Source: Mycocentrospora acerina (Eukaryota > Ascomycota > Dothideomycetes > Pleosporales). Taken from it: a stretch of DNA of 64,000 nucleotides. The position numbers and the translations under genes are program-made. Shown here piece by piece: positions 34,601-46,884 of this stretch. The notes beneath the pieces are model-generated. The model was not told the origin of the DNA and searched no databases. It saw nothing but the letters and a program-made list of their open reading frames with translations. The stretch spans positions 310,001 through 374,000 of the forward strand of contig JAKUHH010000216.1 of the NCBI GenBank assembly GCA_022701365.1, given 5' to 3'. Position 1 is the stretch's first letter, and each line of letters opens with the position of its first letter.

Positions 34601-37580
34601 CTGAAATCTAAGCAGTCAAAGATTGTGGCGGTTTGAAACATGGTCACCCATCATACGATTCACTTAGTATTATGATAGGCGGTGTCTTCACCGCCCAGAC
34701 CTCACGTTGTAAATCGGTGCGCTATTTTAGGAAAAGATGTTTGTCGGCGCCAATCAAGTTCCTTCAAACAATATAAACTTTTGTGACCAGTTGGGTTCAA
34801 GGTGTTTTATCTGCTAGCCATGAGAGCATCGCCAAACAACATGCTGGTTTACATATGTGAAACGATAAAGATTAAAAAAAGAAGCGTCTGTTCAGTACAC
34901 ACACACTTGCCAACTTTGAAGTGATTGAGGCCCAACACGTCGGATAGATTCATCTTACAATCTCTCCCATCATGTGAACAACACTTGCTTTCCGTACTCG
35001 TGTGTCAAAGTACTGCTACTCACGACTCTTTCTCGACGAAACTTCGCCTATTGTCCAATACTCATTGACAAGCCAGGCAACCACTGTCCATCAAGTCCAT
35101 TTTGTGCCCATTCAGCTTCTACACTGTACGCCGCATCGAAGAAGTAATTCTAAACGACCGCCATGTGCACAAGTGGGCGTCGTTCAGTTTCAACGAAGAA
35201 ACAGCCTTCAAGTCCCAAAACACTATTGATTCTTCTTTTCAACAGTGTAGGCCCCGTTAAAGTACACGTATTTTCGGGTCGTCGAGCAGGTCCTCCCTTT
35301 AGCAAATACACAGTCTCCTACCCTTTGATTCAAGTCCCCTTCCCTTCAACAGTGGAGTAAATTATATGTTGAACAGCATGTAACAGTTTATTGATTGATT
35401 GATTGATTGCTTGGAGATGGTTTGCAAGTTCAACATTAGTACCACTTCAGCCGTGTAATGATTTTTCCTCGTTCCTTAGGCAGGCAGTACGCCAGCGGCT
35501 CTCTCCACGGTAACTCCCCGACTTCGTCTACATTTTTTCTTTCAGGATTGTTATCTTTAATTCTCCCCGTGCTTCTCTCCGTAACCAATACCATTCTCAT
35601 CTCTCCAATCTTTCGTACCAATTTCCCCTTCTCCCATCACGTCTCTTCTCTCCCAGCAACCTTTTCTAGCACTCTCGCCTCAAACTTTTTTTTTCCCATG
35701 GTATCAGTACATGTCCAGTCCCGCAGGATTCAACAATGGATAATTCATCGTAGTATTCGACCGTTCCATGATACCCTATCTTACGTTTTTATTTTTTAAT
35801 CAAGTACCACTTCCATTCTTTCCAATATTATCATCTACTACCAATCGTCACTTCGTCCTTCAACAAAACAAAATTTGGAATTCATACTGCGTTTTCTCGT
35901 CCTCTCGACCAACAAAACTCGTCGCTATAGTTGCCACTCTTCGTCATAATGTTCCATCATCTTAATACCGCTGTTTCAACCCAATCATTTAACGTCCCCT
36001 TCTTCAACCATCACTAAACCTTCTCTCCATCACGTCAGTTTCCCCACATTCTCACTGCAAACTTTTGGGTCCCGGCATCCTCCTCACAAATCATGTCCCA
36101 TACTCTGTCCCCTTTTAGAGTTTTTTTTAAAACTAGTCCTCATCTCATCACCTCGTCAGATACCCGCCATGTTCCACATCTCACCTCTCCCCTCTACCCG
36201 GAACGTCTCTGCTCCGTCACCATGACTATAGGCTCCATGTTACACCATCACCCCGCAAAAGGTGTACAGAGTCATAGGTATATCGAAACAAATCATGGTA
36301 ACCGACGGCTCCCTGCATCTTCAGTCCCAGACTCCAGAGCCAATAGCCATACACGTACACACACGCGCGCACACACACACACCAGGGTCATTACGGGACT
36401 TGGAAAGTATCAGCTCCCCGACCCCAGACCCAAGGCCACCCGAGGGGACTCGTAACCCAACCCAACCCAACCCCACAACACAACACCTACCATACATGAT
36501 GCCCAATACGTGAATAGTCAGCCGACCGCGACACGACACGCTGGCATTTCCCAGCCATCTCACCCTTTCGTCACTCACTCACTCACCCACCCACAAATAG
36601 ACATAGACACAGACGTAAACATGGGTACAGAAATCCCAAATCTCTCCGTCCAATATCCGGAATCCCTACCTCCTACTATGCCCTCATCTCTGGGTGCATA
36701 TGTCACCCTGCATGCGTCTTACTTCTAGGCCTTCTAGCCTCCTCGGCCACAACCAACCTCCCTCCCTCCTTCATCAGCTTCCTCTCGCAGAGCGAGTAGG
36801 CGTCCATGAATCGTACCCGCTCAGGCCACAACACACACCATACCGTTCGATCGGGGGTTAATATGAAAGAAGAAGGCGAAAGCCGAAGTAATATGCCGCG
36901 GAGCGGCATAATCCATACTTCTTTTCAGCTCTCGTGGAAAGTAGGTGAACCGCGCGGCAGGCATATGGTGGTTGAAAATTCGAAGGGTCTAGAATCTTTA
37001 ACATGACCGAGGAAAGTCCTCGCCATACGGCAGATTCCGGCAAATGTCTAGTTTCGATTCAGCTCTACAACCAATGATAATGATTCGATGTTCCATTGTC
37101 GCGGTGAGTTTTGTGAGTGTTGTAGCGCAATAGGCAACTTCTATCGGTTGCGCACGGATGGAACGAGAGAAACGACAAGTTGAATAATGTTAAGAGTACA
37201 TTCTATATAGAAACTATTACCTGTCGGAAACTTTTAAAATGTAAACGCCGCCTGCTCCAAAATGCAAAGTGATCAGTCAGAGTGATGACAAAAAGTCGCT
37301 TCTGGCGATCTCAAACGAAAGGAGGCAGTGACAGACGAGCATACGAATATGTCGTGGCGTATTACCAGTTTTGCGTTCTTGACTGTAACCAGTGCTCTGT
37401 TTCCTTCGGGGTATCAGCATACATCGACAAGGACTGATCTAGTACTGAGTCCTTGCGCAAAAAGCGCGCAAGAGAGAAACGTGTGAAGCGAGCCTAGAAG
37501 AAAGAAACGTCTATCATGAACGCCGTCCTAGTGTGAAAGGGCTCCTCGATCTCGTTACGAATGGTGTCATGGTTGGCAGT
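28652..37580. other. 8.9 kb stretch with no supported protein gene
   Basis: This is the longest empty interval of the window, bounded by the CON7 start and the DBP2 stop. G+C is near the window average, so it is not an obvious RIP-mutated A+T-rich block. Short repeats occur: (CGCAGT)n at about 30724-30770, (CCTGTC/CTTGTC)n at 32460-32537, a 21 bp direct duplication at about 34260-34305, (GATT)n at 35388-35408 and CA/CG alternation at 36350-36382. All ORFs are below about 220 codons, overlap in several frames, often start with GTG/TTG and show no domain. It may hold a long CON7 5' leader, lncRNA genes, or multi-exon genes that I cannot assemble. Confidence 0.5.
32460..32537. repeat. Hexanucleotide repeat (CCTGTC/CTTGTC), about 13 units
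   Basis: Tandem six-base units alternate between CCTGTC and CTTGTC. The pattern is open in several frames on both strands, which is why overlapping artificial ORFs (Leu/Ser/Val and Gly/Gln repeats) cross it. Confidence 0.85.
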
Positions 37581-40143
37581 TTACCAGCGGCTGTTGCGAA
37601 TGGGGTCAGAGTTGCCTCCGCTCCATCCACCACGACCACCACCGCCACCACCGCGACCTCCGCCACGGCCACGGCCACCTCCCCAGCGGCCTCCACCGCC
37701 TCCGCCACCACCGTAGCGGCACATCTCATGGAGACGGGGATCAATCTGCTGCTTGGACTCTGTAAGAATCTGCACGAGATCACGGGCCTGCTTGGAGTCT
37801 GTTATTGGGTTAGCAGTATTCAGCATCACAGGGAGGGGGTATGCTTACTCTCAGGAGTGAAAAGGGTAATGGCAGTTCCGGTCGTACCAGCACGGGCAGT
37901 TCGACCAATGCGGTGAACGTAGTCCTCGGAGTTGTTGGGGTAGTCATAGTTGAACACGTGGGTAATGTTACGAACATCTTAAACGCAAGGGTTAGCAATT
38001 GGTAAGTGTGACGAGCAAACGACGATCAGGATATGATCGCGTGAAGCTGCAGTATATGTTGCATGCAAGTGTCTCAGTGCGCTACAACGATGGTCATGGC
38101 ATACGAGTCCAGTGGGAAAGGCTGCGGATATCTCCTGGTCCAGAAACCCTTGGAAGAGATTGCGACTTGCAGAAGCAAAAGTTCAATCATCTCAGCTTGA
38201 CTCCGTACTACCTCAGTAATACGTGAGACAGAGAGCGGCAAAAAGCGAATACTTCGCCGGCGTGCCCAAGGATCCCTGGTTTTCAGATCGAGAAACTCTT
38301 CAAGCCCTGGACGATGTCATGGAAGCGAATGTAGCGAGCGCACAAGACAACCTAAGCAGAGCATATTGGCAGTTCACGCATAATAATGTTTGGACGGGGG
38401 GAGGGGGGAAGGGGGTTTGCAATCATACCGATACCACGGGAAGCCACGTCGGTGGCAACCATGATGGGGCTCTTGCCAGTCTTGAACTCGTTCAGAACCC
38501 AATCACGCTCGTTTTGCTGCTTGTCACCGTGAATAGCTAAAACTTTGTTAGTAATGTAAATTGTATAAGGAGTGAGAGCAACTTACACAGCGCAGGCCAT
38601 CCGTCTTGACGAAGAAATCGGGTGATTTCGTCGGCAACTCGCTTAGTACCTGTGAAAATCAAGATTTTGTTCTCTTTGTCGCTCATGATAGTCTCGAGAT
38701 GCTTGGCCATCCTGTCCCGCTTCTCAAATTCAGAGACAACCTCAACAATCTGCAGAATGCGGTGGTTGGCAGAAAGATCCAACGAACCAATATTGACTTG
38801 GATGAAGTCCTTCTGGTAGTCGGCAGCCAGCTGGCGAACTTCCTTAGGCCATGTAGCAGACCACATGCAGGTTTGGCGGTCTGGTCGGATCTGTCCGATG
38901 ATCTTGCGAATCTGGGGCTCGAAACCCATGTCAAGCATGCGATCAGCCTCGTCGAGAACAAGGTAGGTGACGCGACGAAGGTTGGTCTTTCCGGACTCGA
39001 GCATATCGATGAGACGACCAGGGGTAGCGATGCACACTTCGACGCCTCTAGCGAGGTCGCGGATCTGCGGGCCCTTGGGGACACCACCGTAGACGCAGGT
39101 GTTGCGAATGCGGGAAGACTTTCCGAACTTGCTGATCTCTTGTTGAATCTGGACGGCCAACTCACGCGTAGGAGCGAGAATAAGGACGATGGGTCCATCA
39201 CCGGGGCCGAGCAGAGGTTGCGCGTTGATGTGAACAATAGCGGGCAGACAGTAGGTCAATGTCTTTCCGGAACCGGTCTCAGCTACACCGACAACGTCGC
39301 GTCCAGAGAGAGCCATGGGCCATCCCTGAGCCTGGATAGCGGTGGGCTTCGCAAAACCTTGTGCCTTGACCTCGTTCATGACGTAGGCAGGGAAGCCAGC
39401 CTCGTCGAAGGTTGTAACGGGCTTGGGAACGTTCTTGCCAATGACCGCCATCTTGTGTTCTTTGCGGTAAGCCTCGACCTCTTCGGTTGTGCGTGCTGCG
39501 ACTGCAGGGTCCTCTTTGTAGAAAGACTTCTCGAACTTGGGCATTGTGTCGAGGTCTGTGAACACGTTAGTTTCGTCTCTTGTTCATATGGACGTCAATA
39601 CGCACCCCACTCCTGTGTCTTCAGGCCTTGGCCGAGAGCAGACATCCTGTCGCCTCCACCTCCACCATAACCGCCACCTCCACCGCCGTAGCCACCACCA
39701 CCGTAGCCACCTCCACCGCCGCCGTAGCCGCCACCGTTGCTGCCACCGTAGCTGCCACCGCCTCCACTAAAAAAGGTCAGTATAGTTCGTTTTATGATAT
39801 GCGATGAGAGAGATGAGGGGACTCTGCGCTGTCGCATCGAATACGTGACCACCCGCTCGACCTGCAACAGCAAGTGAAGCAAACGCGGTCGCCGTACTGA
39901 TACAGCGCGTAGGGTAATGAGAAAAGAAAAAGCAGATGGAAGGGACTGCCAACAACCACGCCACTGATGCCCGTCCCGTGATGGGGGTGAATCGTCCTAC
40001 CCGTACGATGCATGCTGGGTTGTGTAGTCATAGTTGTAGGCGCCGCCGTATCCAGCGTTGCTGTAGTCGTACCCGTTCGAGAAGCCGCGTCCGCCATCGC
40101 GTCCGCCGCCACCGCCGCCGTATCCACCACCGCCGTAAGACAT
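37581..40143 (-). CDS. DBP2: ATP-dependent RNA helicase DBP2 (DEAD-box)
   Basis: Six exons: 40143-40001, 39766-39606, 39555-38587, 38536-38429, 37977-37849 and 37798-37581, giving 575 aa. DBP2 unwinds RNA/RNP in mRNP assembly, nonsense-mediated decay and rRNA processing. The N-terminus is Gly/Tyr-rich (MSYGGGGYGG), then come the Q-motif region GFAKPTAIQAQGWP, AETGSGKT, PTRELAVQI, TPGRLID, DEAD (VLDEADRMLDMGF), SAT, LIFTGTKR, ATDVASRGID, NYDYPNNSEDYVHRIGRTARAG, and an RGG-type tail. The intron 38428-37978 (451 nt) splits ASRGI-DVRN. DBP2/p68 genes from yeast to man carry an intron near here, and in budding yeast it mediates autoregulation. The other introns are 50-51 nt apart from a 234 nt intron 1. 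Confidence 0.96.
37978..38428 (-). promoter_or_regulatory. Long DBP2 intron at the conserved position (candidate autoregulatory element)
   Basis: At 451 nt it is about nine times the size of the two introns that flank its neighbouring exons (48-50 nt). Donor GTATGATT and acceptor TTTAAG delimit it. Budding-yeast DBP2 has a roughly 1 kb intron in the same motif V-VI stretch that acts in negative feedback (established knowledge). Whether this one does so is inference. Confidence 0.55.
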
Positions 40144-40556
40144 TGTGTGTGGTGTAGGGGTTTCTGTAGAGACTGGTGTCAAAGAACTGGATGGAACGTG
40201 TCCTAGACTCTGATGTCGCGAGTCTGTATTACGTGAAGAAGAGCGACTGAATAGGGTCGCAGATTATGTGTGGGGAGAGAAAAGTTGAGAAGATGAGGGT
40301 GAGTAGGTGTTGTGGTGAGGGAGGGCGAGCGATGGAAAAAGTAGTCGCTGCCTTTGCCTCGCCCGACGCGCTTGCCCAAAATTTCTGTTACGCCAAGACC
40401 GCACTTGCCACCTCCGGCTTAGAGCAGGACCCTTATCGGCACATTGTTGTTCGTCACCTCAACGAATGTCGCCCTATCTCGGCTTCGTACCATCTCCATA
40501 GGATTGTCTGCATTTTTGCCATCTTGCTGTGATGGTTCTCGATGTATTCTATGAGT
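40144..40556. other. Intergenic: DBP2 promoter and THI20-like 3' flank
   Basis: About 410 bp. No ORF with support and no repeat. DBP2 and the thiamine gene are both read leftward, so this is the promoter side of DBP2. Confidence 0.45.
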
Positions 40557-42564
40557 TTACCCGCTCTGCTTCACTGCCCTCAAACCCATGTCCCAAAAGC
40601 CCCTTTCCATCTGCGGCAAATTAGCTTCCGTGTCAGGAACATCAAGAACAGTTGACGTTACGTTTGTGGCGTGGATGAATATTCTCGCAAGTTCCTCGAC
40701 TCTCGACACTGATAGTTTTGTCGCATGCTCCTCAATCAGGTCTGAGCCTCTCACCATTGCGTCCAGGTATTCTTGCCCCACATAAGCCTCAACCCACTTC
40801 CAGTACTCGTTCCCTATCCTGAGTGATTTGGAGTCTTCGTTGATGCGTCTTGCGATGGCTCCGTAACCGATCAGGCACGGGAGCAAAGCAACCTGTAAGG
40901 CGAGCCAGTCTTGCGATTGACCAATATCGAGGACATACCGTGTGTATGCAGTGGTTGCTAGGACGTTGATGAGTGACCATGGTCACATAGCTAGGAAACG
41001 TCCCACGTACCTTGATCCTCTTCCTGCCTTTCTATATCCTTCACTTCAAGTCCATATTCTTTGCAAAACTCGATGTGCAATTTGATCTCTTCCTGCAAAG
41101 TGATGACTTGCTGCACAGATCGACCTATGTCAACCAAAGAACTAGACTTGTACGCCGATAAAGCGTTCGCTCGTGCAAATTGTATCTATCCACGTCAACA
41201 TCAGCTTAGGTGATTTCACACCCTGGACGGTGCGACATAGAAAACGCACCAAGAAAAGGTAATCCTGGATCATGTAGTATCTGAAGTTCCCAATAGGCAG
41301 TGTCCCATCAGCCATTTTTTGTACGAATTCATGTTCGGTGTACTGCTTCCAAGGCCCTTGAATGTCTTCACGATCGAGTAGATACGCAATAAACCCACCT
41401 CTACCACATGTCAGCAGGCAGACTCAGAAAAGGCCAGGGAATACTTACGGTGTAAAGGGCAGTGTGTATGTCGAATGGAAATGATTGATTGGCCCACACC
41501 CCTTTCCAATACTCTGACTGGTTCTTATACCCGCCTCGACATACAAGCTCGCCTTCTTGACTGCATTCACAACACTCATACCAGAAGCAAGATTGCAAGC
41601 GATCGCAGCTGTCCATCGCTATCAGTACACGTCACGACATAAGAACACAATTATTGACTCACAAGCCAGTGAACATCCCGTGCCGTGTGTATTCTCACTC
41701 TTTAGGTACTCACTCTCCAGCACCGTCAAACCATCACCACCAACAAGGATATTGACGACAATTTCTTTCTCGCTCTCTTCTTTGCTCACCAACCTCCCTT
41801 TAGTTAGTGGTAGGTGTCCACCTTTGAGCAATACCCATTTTGGCCCGAGTTCCTGGATGCGGCGCGCCATGGCGACGATATCGTCAACATTCTCTGGATC
41901 TTTGACATTTATACCAGCGATTTTAAGTAACAGTCTTGCTTCTGGCAGATTTGGAGTCAAGACCGTGGTCAAAGGGAGAAGAGTAGTGATTAGTATTGAT
42001 ATGGCGTTTTGTGGGAGGAGTTGGAAACCGGATGTTGAAAGCATCACCTATCTATATATCAGTATTGATGCAAGGCCATTATATTCTATGCTCGCTTTGA
42101 CAAAGAGGCGTGTGAGGCAAAACATACAGGGTCCACAACACTTGTGCCAACATTATGTCGACGAAATGCATCGGCGACAATTTCGATGGACTCTGCGGAA
42201 GCCAGCATACCTAGCATCATGTTATTAACCTCGAATCATAGTTACGATCTGTAAATATCTGCACAGTACCAGTCTTGACGACATCAACCCCTACATCCTC
42301 ACATACCGCATCGATTTGCTTCCTCAAGAACCCTGGTGGCGTGTGATGTACATCCTGCACGCCCAGCGTATTCTGCGCTGTCAACGCAGTAGTAGCAGTC
42401 ATTGCATAGCACCCATGTGCAGCAATAACTTTCTGATCCGCTTCAAGCCCACTGCATGGTGATTGTTAGTTAATTGATCCATCGCGACTGTAAGGGTAGA
42501 AAGGTTCGTACGCTCCCCCGGAGCTGTCTGAGCCAGCAATTACAAGGATTCTTTTTGTAGCCAT
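40557..42564 (-). CDS. THI20: Hydroxymethylpyrimidine(-phosphate) kinase fused to TenA thiaminase II-like domain (THI20 type)
   Basis: Eight exons: 42564-42512, 42451-42270, 42210-42128, 42047-41663, 41608-41449, 41400-41250, 41185-41011 and 40957-40557, giving 529 aa. The ThiD part (about 1-265) has AGSDSSGGAGLEADQK, VVKTGMLAS, VVDPVMLSTSG, LTPNLPEA, LLKGGHLP and HGTGCSLAS with the kinase anion-hole loop. It phosphorylates HMP and HMP-P in thiamine synthesis. The TenA part (about 290-529) has YMIQDYLFL, ALLPCLIGYGAI (Cys of the salvage hydrolase) and MERGFWDMGL (Glu). It releases or recycles the pyrimidine from degraded thiamine. Introns are 48-80 nt. I looked for a fungal TPP riboswitch in the 5' leader and did not find its core words. 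Confidence 0.94.
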
Positions 42565-43026
42565 GGAAACTAGTTGTAGATCAGTATCGGTGTTCTGATC
42601 CTTAGGTCTCGATTGTTAAGGATGCAAAAGTACCTTCTCTGAGCCCCGCTATCCGAGACTAGGCACGATCCACGTCATCGAGCCCAAAGACTTATTTCTC
42701 ATGTTCGCAAAACAATTGAAGTACCAATTTGAGTACATGTATATATAGCCGTAGGAAGAATTTTTTTTGAGTTCCGTCATGCAGTTTTTTGCCTTCCAAC
42801 TTTGTCTTGTTACAAAACCATCATCAATTCAAATCACTTTGCTTCTCGCCCAAATGATCGCTCATTTATCATCAATCATAATATCACCGCGATTGAACTG
42901 TACCTCGTATTGTGTTTGCCAGATTTACACGAGTATTTTTGTTGAATTGACGTAAAGCAGGACATAACCTACATGTGAATGAGTTCTACTGTACCTATGC
43001 TCTCGACGAGTGACACAATTTGTGGC
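42565..43026. other. Intergenic: THI20-like promoter and F-box gene 3' flank
   Basis: About 460 bp, A+T-rich around 42730-42960. No TPP-aptamer core (CTGAGA...ACCTGATC) in the expected order. A short + ORF at 42767-42955 has no resemblance to anything known to me. Confidence 0.45.
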
Positions 43027-45007
43027 TCAGTCTGAATCCCCTTCGTACTCGGACATGTCCTTTTCTGAGAATAGTTAGTTAGCTTTGATGATTTTCAGGA
43101 GAGAACTGCAGACATCACATACCTCTGAATTCTGTGTACTCCCAATTCCCACCAGCCTTTTGCACTAGACATTCTCTTACGATAGATTGCTCCTCGTCGG
43201 ACAGTAGAGTTTCAGGATCCGCCATTTCGATGTTGAGACGCAGACCCTGGTTCCCGGCTCCAAGTCGAGACACGAAGTCGAGCAATCCATCTAGCGTAAA
43301 TTTGGAAATGCCTGACAGGGTAACATTTCGAATATTGGGAAGAACTCCGATACTCTCAAGGACGACGTCGTTGAACTCCAAGCCACTAACATACAGCTCT
43401 TCCAAAAAAGTGAGACCTTCGACAACAACAATAACATGGTCGTCCCGAAGCACTTCGGGGAGAAGTAGGAAGAGTTTTCTCAGCTCAGTCAACTGCCTGA
43501 GCGAATCTACAAGAACATCGAGATCATCTCTAAACATGCCATCGGTTTCGCCACTAAGTGACAAATGCCTCAATGAGCTTCGCTGATGAACAAGTGCTTG
43601 ATGGAAGGTCTGATGGTCCTTTAGCGTGTAATAGTCAATCTCCAAGCTGCTAAGCTTGATATTGTGCTCTAGTAGTACTGGTGTAATCATCGCTGCGCCA
43701 GAAACGAGCTGAGTGAAACTGACATGCTGGAGACTTTCACACCTGCTCAACCAGGCAATGATATCCAGGAATACATCGTTTTGGGTGGCTTGGAGATCAA
43801 GCACTCCATTCGAATCCTCAATCCGTAAAACCTTCAACGCAATGCAGCCTTGGAGTAATGACAAGTGAGGAAGTGAGTCATAGGAAACACATATCTTCAG
43901 ATCTTCGAGAGATTTTCCATGGTGATTGAGAGCAACAAAGGCCTCAGCTCCGGCGCCTACATCATTCATAGTGACTAGCGTCTTGAGAGAATTTGGCCGC
44001 ATCGAGGCAAGGAATTTCGAGAACTTGTGGTCACGATCATCCGATTCCCATTTGTAGATCGATAGTGACTTGAACTGTGGACAATGCTGATACATGGAAG
44101 TATGCATCAGCTCGTCCTCTAATGGTTTGCCGTCCCAGATCTCTAAACCTTGCAAGCGAGGGAGACGTGGAGCCCAACGAATGAGTGCATCCGAGAGGAG
44201 TTCACCACTGATGATTTCGAGAGTAGGTGTATGTTGAGTTACCATTTCTCCAATAGCATCGATAATTTCGGGATTCTTTAGTCGAGTGTATTTCCTTCCT
44301 CTAATACTCGTCCCGGTTTCTGTCTTCTCAAATTGCTTCAGTGGCTCAGCGAAGAATTGCCTTTATGAAACTATCAGTATCCTGTGTTGTTATCCATGTA
44401 AAAGATTGCTTACTTCGAGACATGAATTCTAAATTGATCATCATCGAGCAGGTTACCAAGATCACGGAAGTCGAGTGTCCTGATATAACGACAGTATGGA
44501 AATAAGGTAGCATCAAGACTAGACGCAACAATTGATCTCCACAAGATGGACCATCTCTGAATCGTCAACAGCTTAGTAGCAATATCGTCACCGCCCCCTC
44601 GAATAGGTGATTCGTGGTGGGAACTGACAGTATGTTAGCCAGATTACTCGTCAAAGGCTAGCAGCACAAATGTCACAGTGTAAACGATTCTTGCTCCGAC
44701 TGGACTTGTATGCACAAGTAGCTCAGATTCTCGGATTGATAACGGTAAAGTAATCAAGCTTTTCCTGCAAGTCTAGCGTAGGCAAATCTATAGTTCTTGA
44801 CAGAAGAGCTCGCAGGTTACTGCCCTACACACTAGTAATACAAAGGTCCGTAACGAGCGCAACGTACCGATAGAGATGGGTCAGTGCAGGTACAGCCAGG
44901 GCACGTCCAGCACAAGCGCAGTTGAATAGCGTATCGAAATGCCCTTGATTAGCTAGTTCCTCGCAAAGAAGATGCAGTATATCGCCTGGAAGTGCTGGCG
45001 GAGCCAT
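43027..45007 (-). CDS. F-box/leucine-rich-repeat-type protein
   Basis: Four exons: 45007-44868, 44623-44414, 44360-43123 and 43064-43027, giving 541 aa. The N-terminal LPGDILHLLCEELANQGHFDTLFNC reads like the F-box-like helix pair that recruits SKP1. The body is a series of leucine-spaced strands (LQGLEIWD, FKSLSIYKW, LKTLVTMND, LEDLKICV, LKVLRIED, LQHVSFTQL, LRHLSLSG, LEELYVSG, IRNVTLSG) typical of the degenerate LRRs of this large fungal family. The short last exon adds a tail ending EYEGDSD. Without it the frame would stop two codons after the donor. Intron 1 (244 nt) is long and could hide another exon. The target protein is unknown. Confidence 0.75.
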
Positions 45008-45172
45008 AGCAATAGAAGTTCATCGAGGTGGTCATACTATATGCGCAGTTTCGCGTGACGTCGTTATCGATAGCGCGTTCTAGCGCGTCTCCATCTGTAC
45101 TCTCACATCATCATCTGTCCAAGCCATCCATTTTCAGTGTAAAGGACAGCGTGACTGAGATGACCATTAAGT
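45008..45172. promoter_or_regulatory. 165 bp divergent promoter between F-box gene and RAD9
   Basis: Two ATGs face away from each other with only 165 bp between them. The centre holds GTGACGTCGT (CRE/ATF-like half palindrome) at about 45056 and two GCGCGTT/GCGCGTC words at 45073-45088. Shared control is inferred from spacing. Confidence 0.5.
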
Positions 45173-46560
45173 ATGGTAGTTCTCAATTTCACACTCACGC
45201 CTGAGGCGGCGTCCAAAATCCACGACTTACTTGTCTGTCTGGGAAAATTCAGCGAAACAGTCGCCATCGAAGCGCGTCGAGAGAGGGTAGGCCGTCAATC
45301 TTCCTTCATGTCGCTCCAGTCTTCTCATACATTTTATTTCAGTTCACATTCACGGCTCTCAACCCGTCCAAGTCTGCCTACGCCCAAGTCACCCTTGATG
45401 GCAAGCAGTTCTTCACGCAATATGAGTGTATACCCAGCCACGGCGGGCCTGATGGCCGCTTCACGTGCAGTATGTACACAAAGGCGCTACTATCTGTCTT
45501 CAAGGGGCGACTTTACGATCCGTTGGGTCGAGATGGTGCTGTAGACCGCTGTGAGGTCAGTGTACAAGATCGTGAAAACGAGACACAGTGTCGATTCATT
45601 GTCAAAATGATTTGCAATCAGGGTGTTGTCAAGACATACAAACTCACATATGAAGCGGTCGATGTCATGCATGCTCTATTCGATCGAAACGTGGCGCGTA
45701 ATACCTGGAGTATGCATTCTGGCGCTGTGAAAGAATATATCGAGTATTTCGGTACAAAGACCGAGATGCTTGATATCTCAGCGGGAGAAGATGGGCGCTG
45801 TGTATTCAAAAGCTATACTGAGAAAATCTCCAATGGCAAGGAAATCCTCAAACACCCCCTTGTTACAGCTGTAGCAGTCAACACCTCCGACTTTGACGAC
45901 TTTAATGTCCAAGCTGGGCTACATATTATCATCAGTGTTAAAGACTTCAAGGCTATCGTCATCCACGCAGATACGCTAAAGACAAGCTTGAAGGCGTATT
46001 ATTCTCAGCCAACACGGCCACTCCAATTTAGCTATGGATGCGATGGTATGATTTGTGATTTCACGCTGATGACATCCGGCGACCACACCGCCGCACCTCA
46101 AACACCCACTCCGGCGCCTCAAATGCTAAGTAGGCAGACAACACGTGCCCCGTCAACGGCCACCGAGCGTACCGAAACGCGCAGCATGCGATCGGACATG
46201 CCTCCACCAGTCGAACCAGCATCGCGACGCGATCGCACCGGCCGATTGCGGAACCCGGGCTCTCGACAGAATTCAACAACAGCACAAGCACAGAAATCAT
46301 GGCAGGAAACAGAAAGCTTATTTGTTTCTGATGATGCCCAAGGGCAGGATGAACAGGATGAACAAGATTTAGCATGGGAACCTATGGATTATGAAAAAGA
46401 AGAGACACTGGGCTGGGATGCAAGTGCAGATCAAAATGCATCGGTGTTCCCTACATTCCAAGATAACAGTAGCACGTCAAGGACAAACACAGCGGAAAGC
46501 AACGAGGTGTTTGAACCAACACAACGGGTTTCACAGATCCAAGAGCTGGGTCTCTGGTAG
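45173..46560 (+). CDS. RAD9: DNA-damage checkpoint clamp subunit RAD9
   Basis: Two exons: 45173-45286 and 45343-46560 (56 nt intron), giving 443 aa. The N-terminal roughly 290 residues are the PCNA-like fold of the Rad9-Rad1-Hus1 clamp: FTLTPEAASKIHDLLVCLGKF, VAIEARRE, then FTFTALNPSKSAYAQVTLD, FFTQYEC, SVFKGR, CEVSVQD, KTYKLTYEAVDVMHALFD, HPLVTAVAVN and FEYGCDG-like LQFSYGCDGMICDFTLMT. The C-terminal 150 residues are disordered, rich in Ser/Thr/Gln with several TQ/SQ sites (checkpoint kinase targets and the TopBP1/Rad4-binding phospho-tail in other species), and end VSQIQELGLW. The clamp is loaded at damaged DNA to activate the ATR pathway. Length matches filamentous-fungal orthologues. Confidence 0.92.
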
Positions 46561-46884
46561 TTAGATGTACAAAGTCATGGATGATAAGGACATGCTTTGG
46601 CAATGATGCTGAGAGAACCTACGAAAATGCTCGTAATGAAATTATTTACGCAGAGAGAAGTGTCCTTATCTCAAAGTGTCCAACCTGTGTCTGATTATTG
46701 TTCTCTTGCTAGCTCATTCGACACTCTACGAAAAGCTAAAAGCTTTGCCTGAGATTCAAGGAACTAGATCGCAGAAAACTATGCACACGGAGTAACAGCC
46801 CTAGGCGGGTATCGACGAGAAAATTTAATAGAGTAGAGCACAAAACAAGTCTGACACGAAGACTTGTCGCTCAAAAGAACATGT
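46561..46884. other. Tail-to-tail intergenic between RAD9 and BTB gene
   Basis: About 320 bp between two convergent stop codons. No ORF, repeat or RNA gene seen. Confidence 0.5.

Noticed and set aside
38606..39670. A 354-codon + strand frame opposite DBP2
   Set aside because: Exact shadow of the DEAD-box exon; no protein-like conservation of its own.
42565..42760. Possible TPP riboswitch in the THI20-like leader
   Set aside because: A GGGGCTCAGAGA word and a GATC word are present but the CTGAGA and ACCTGATC cores are not in the required order or spacing.
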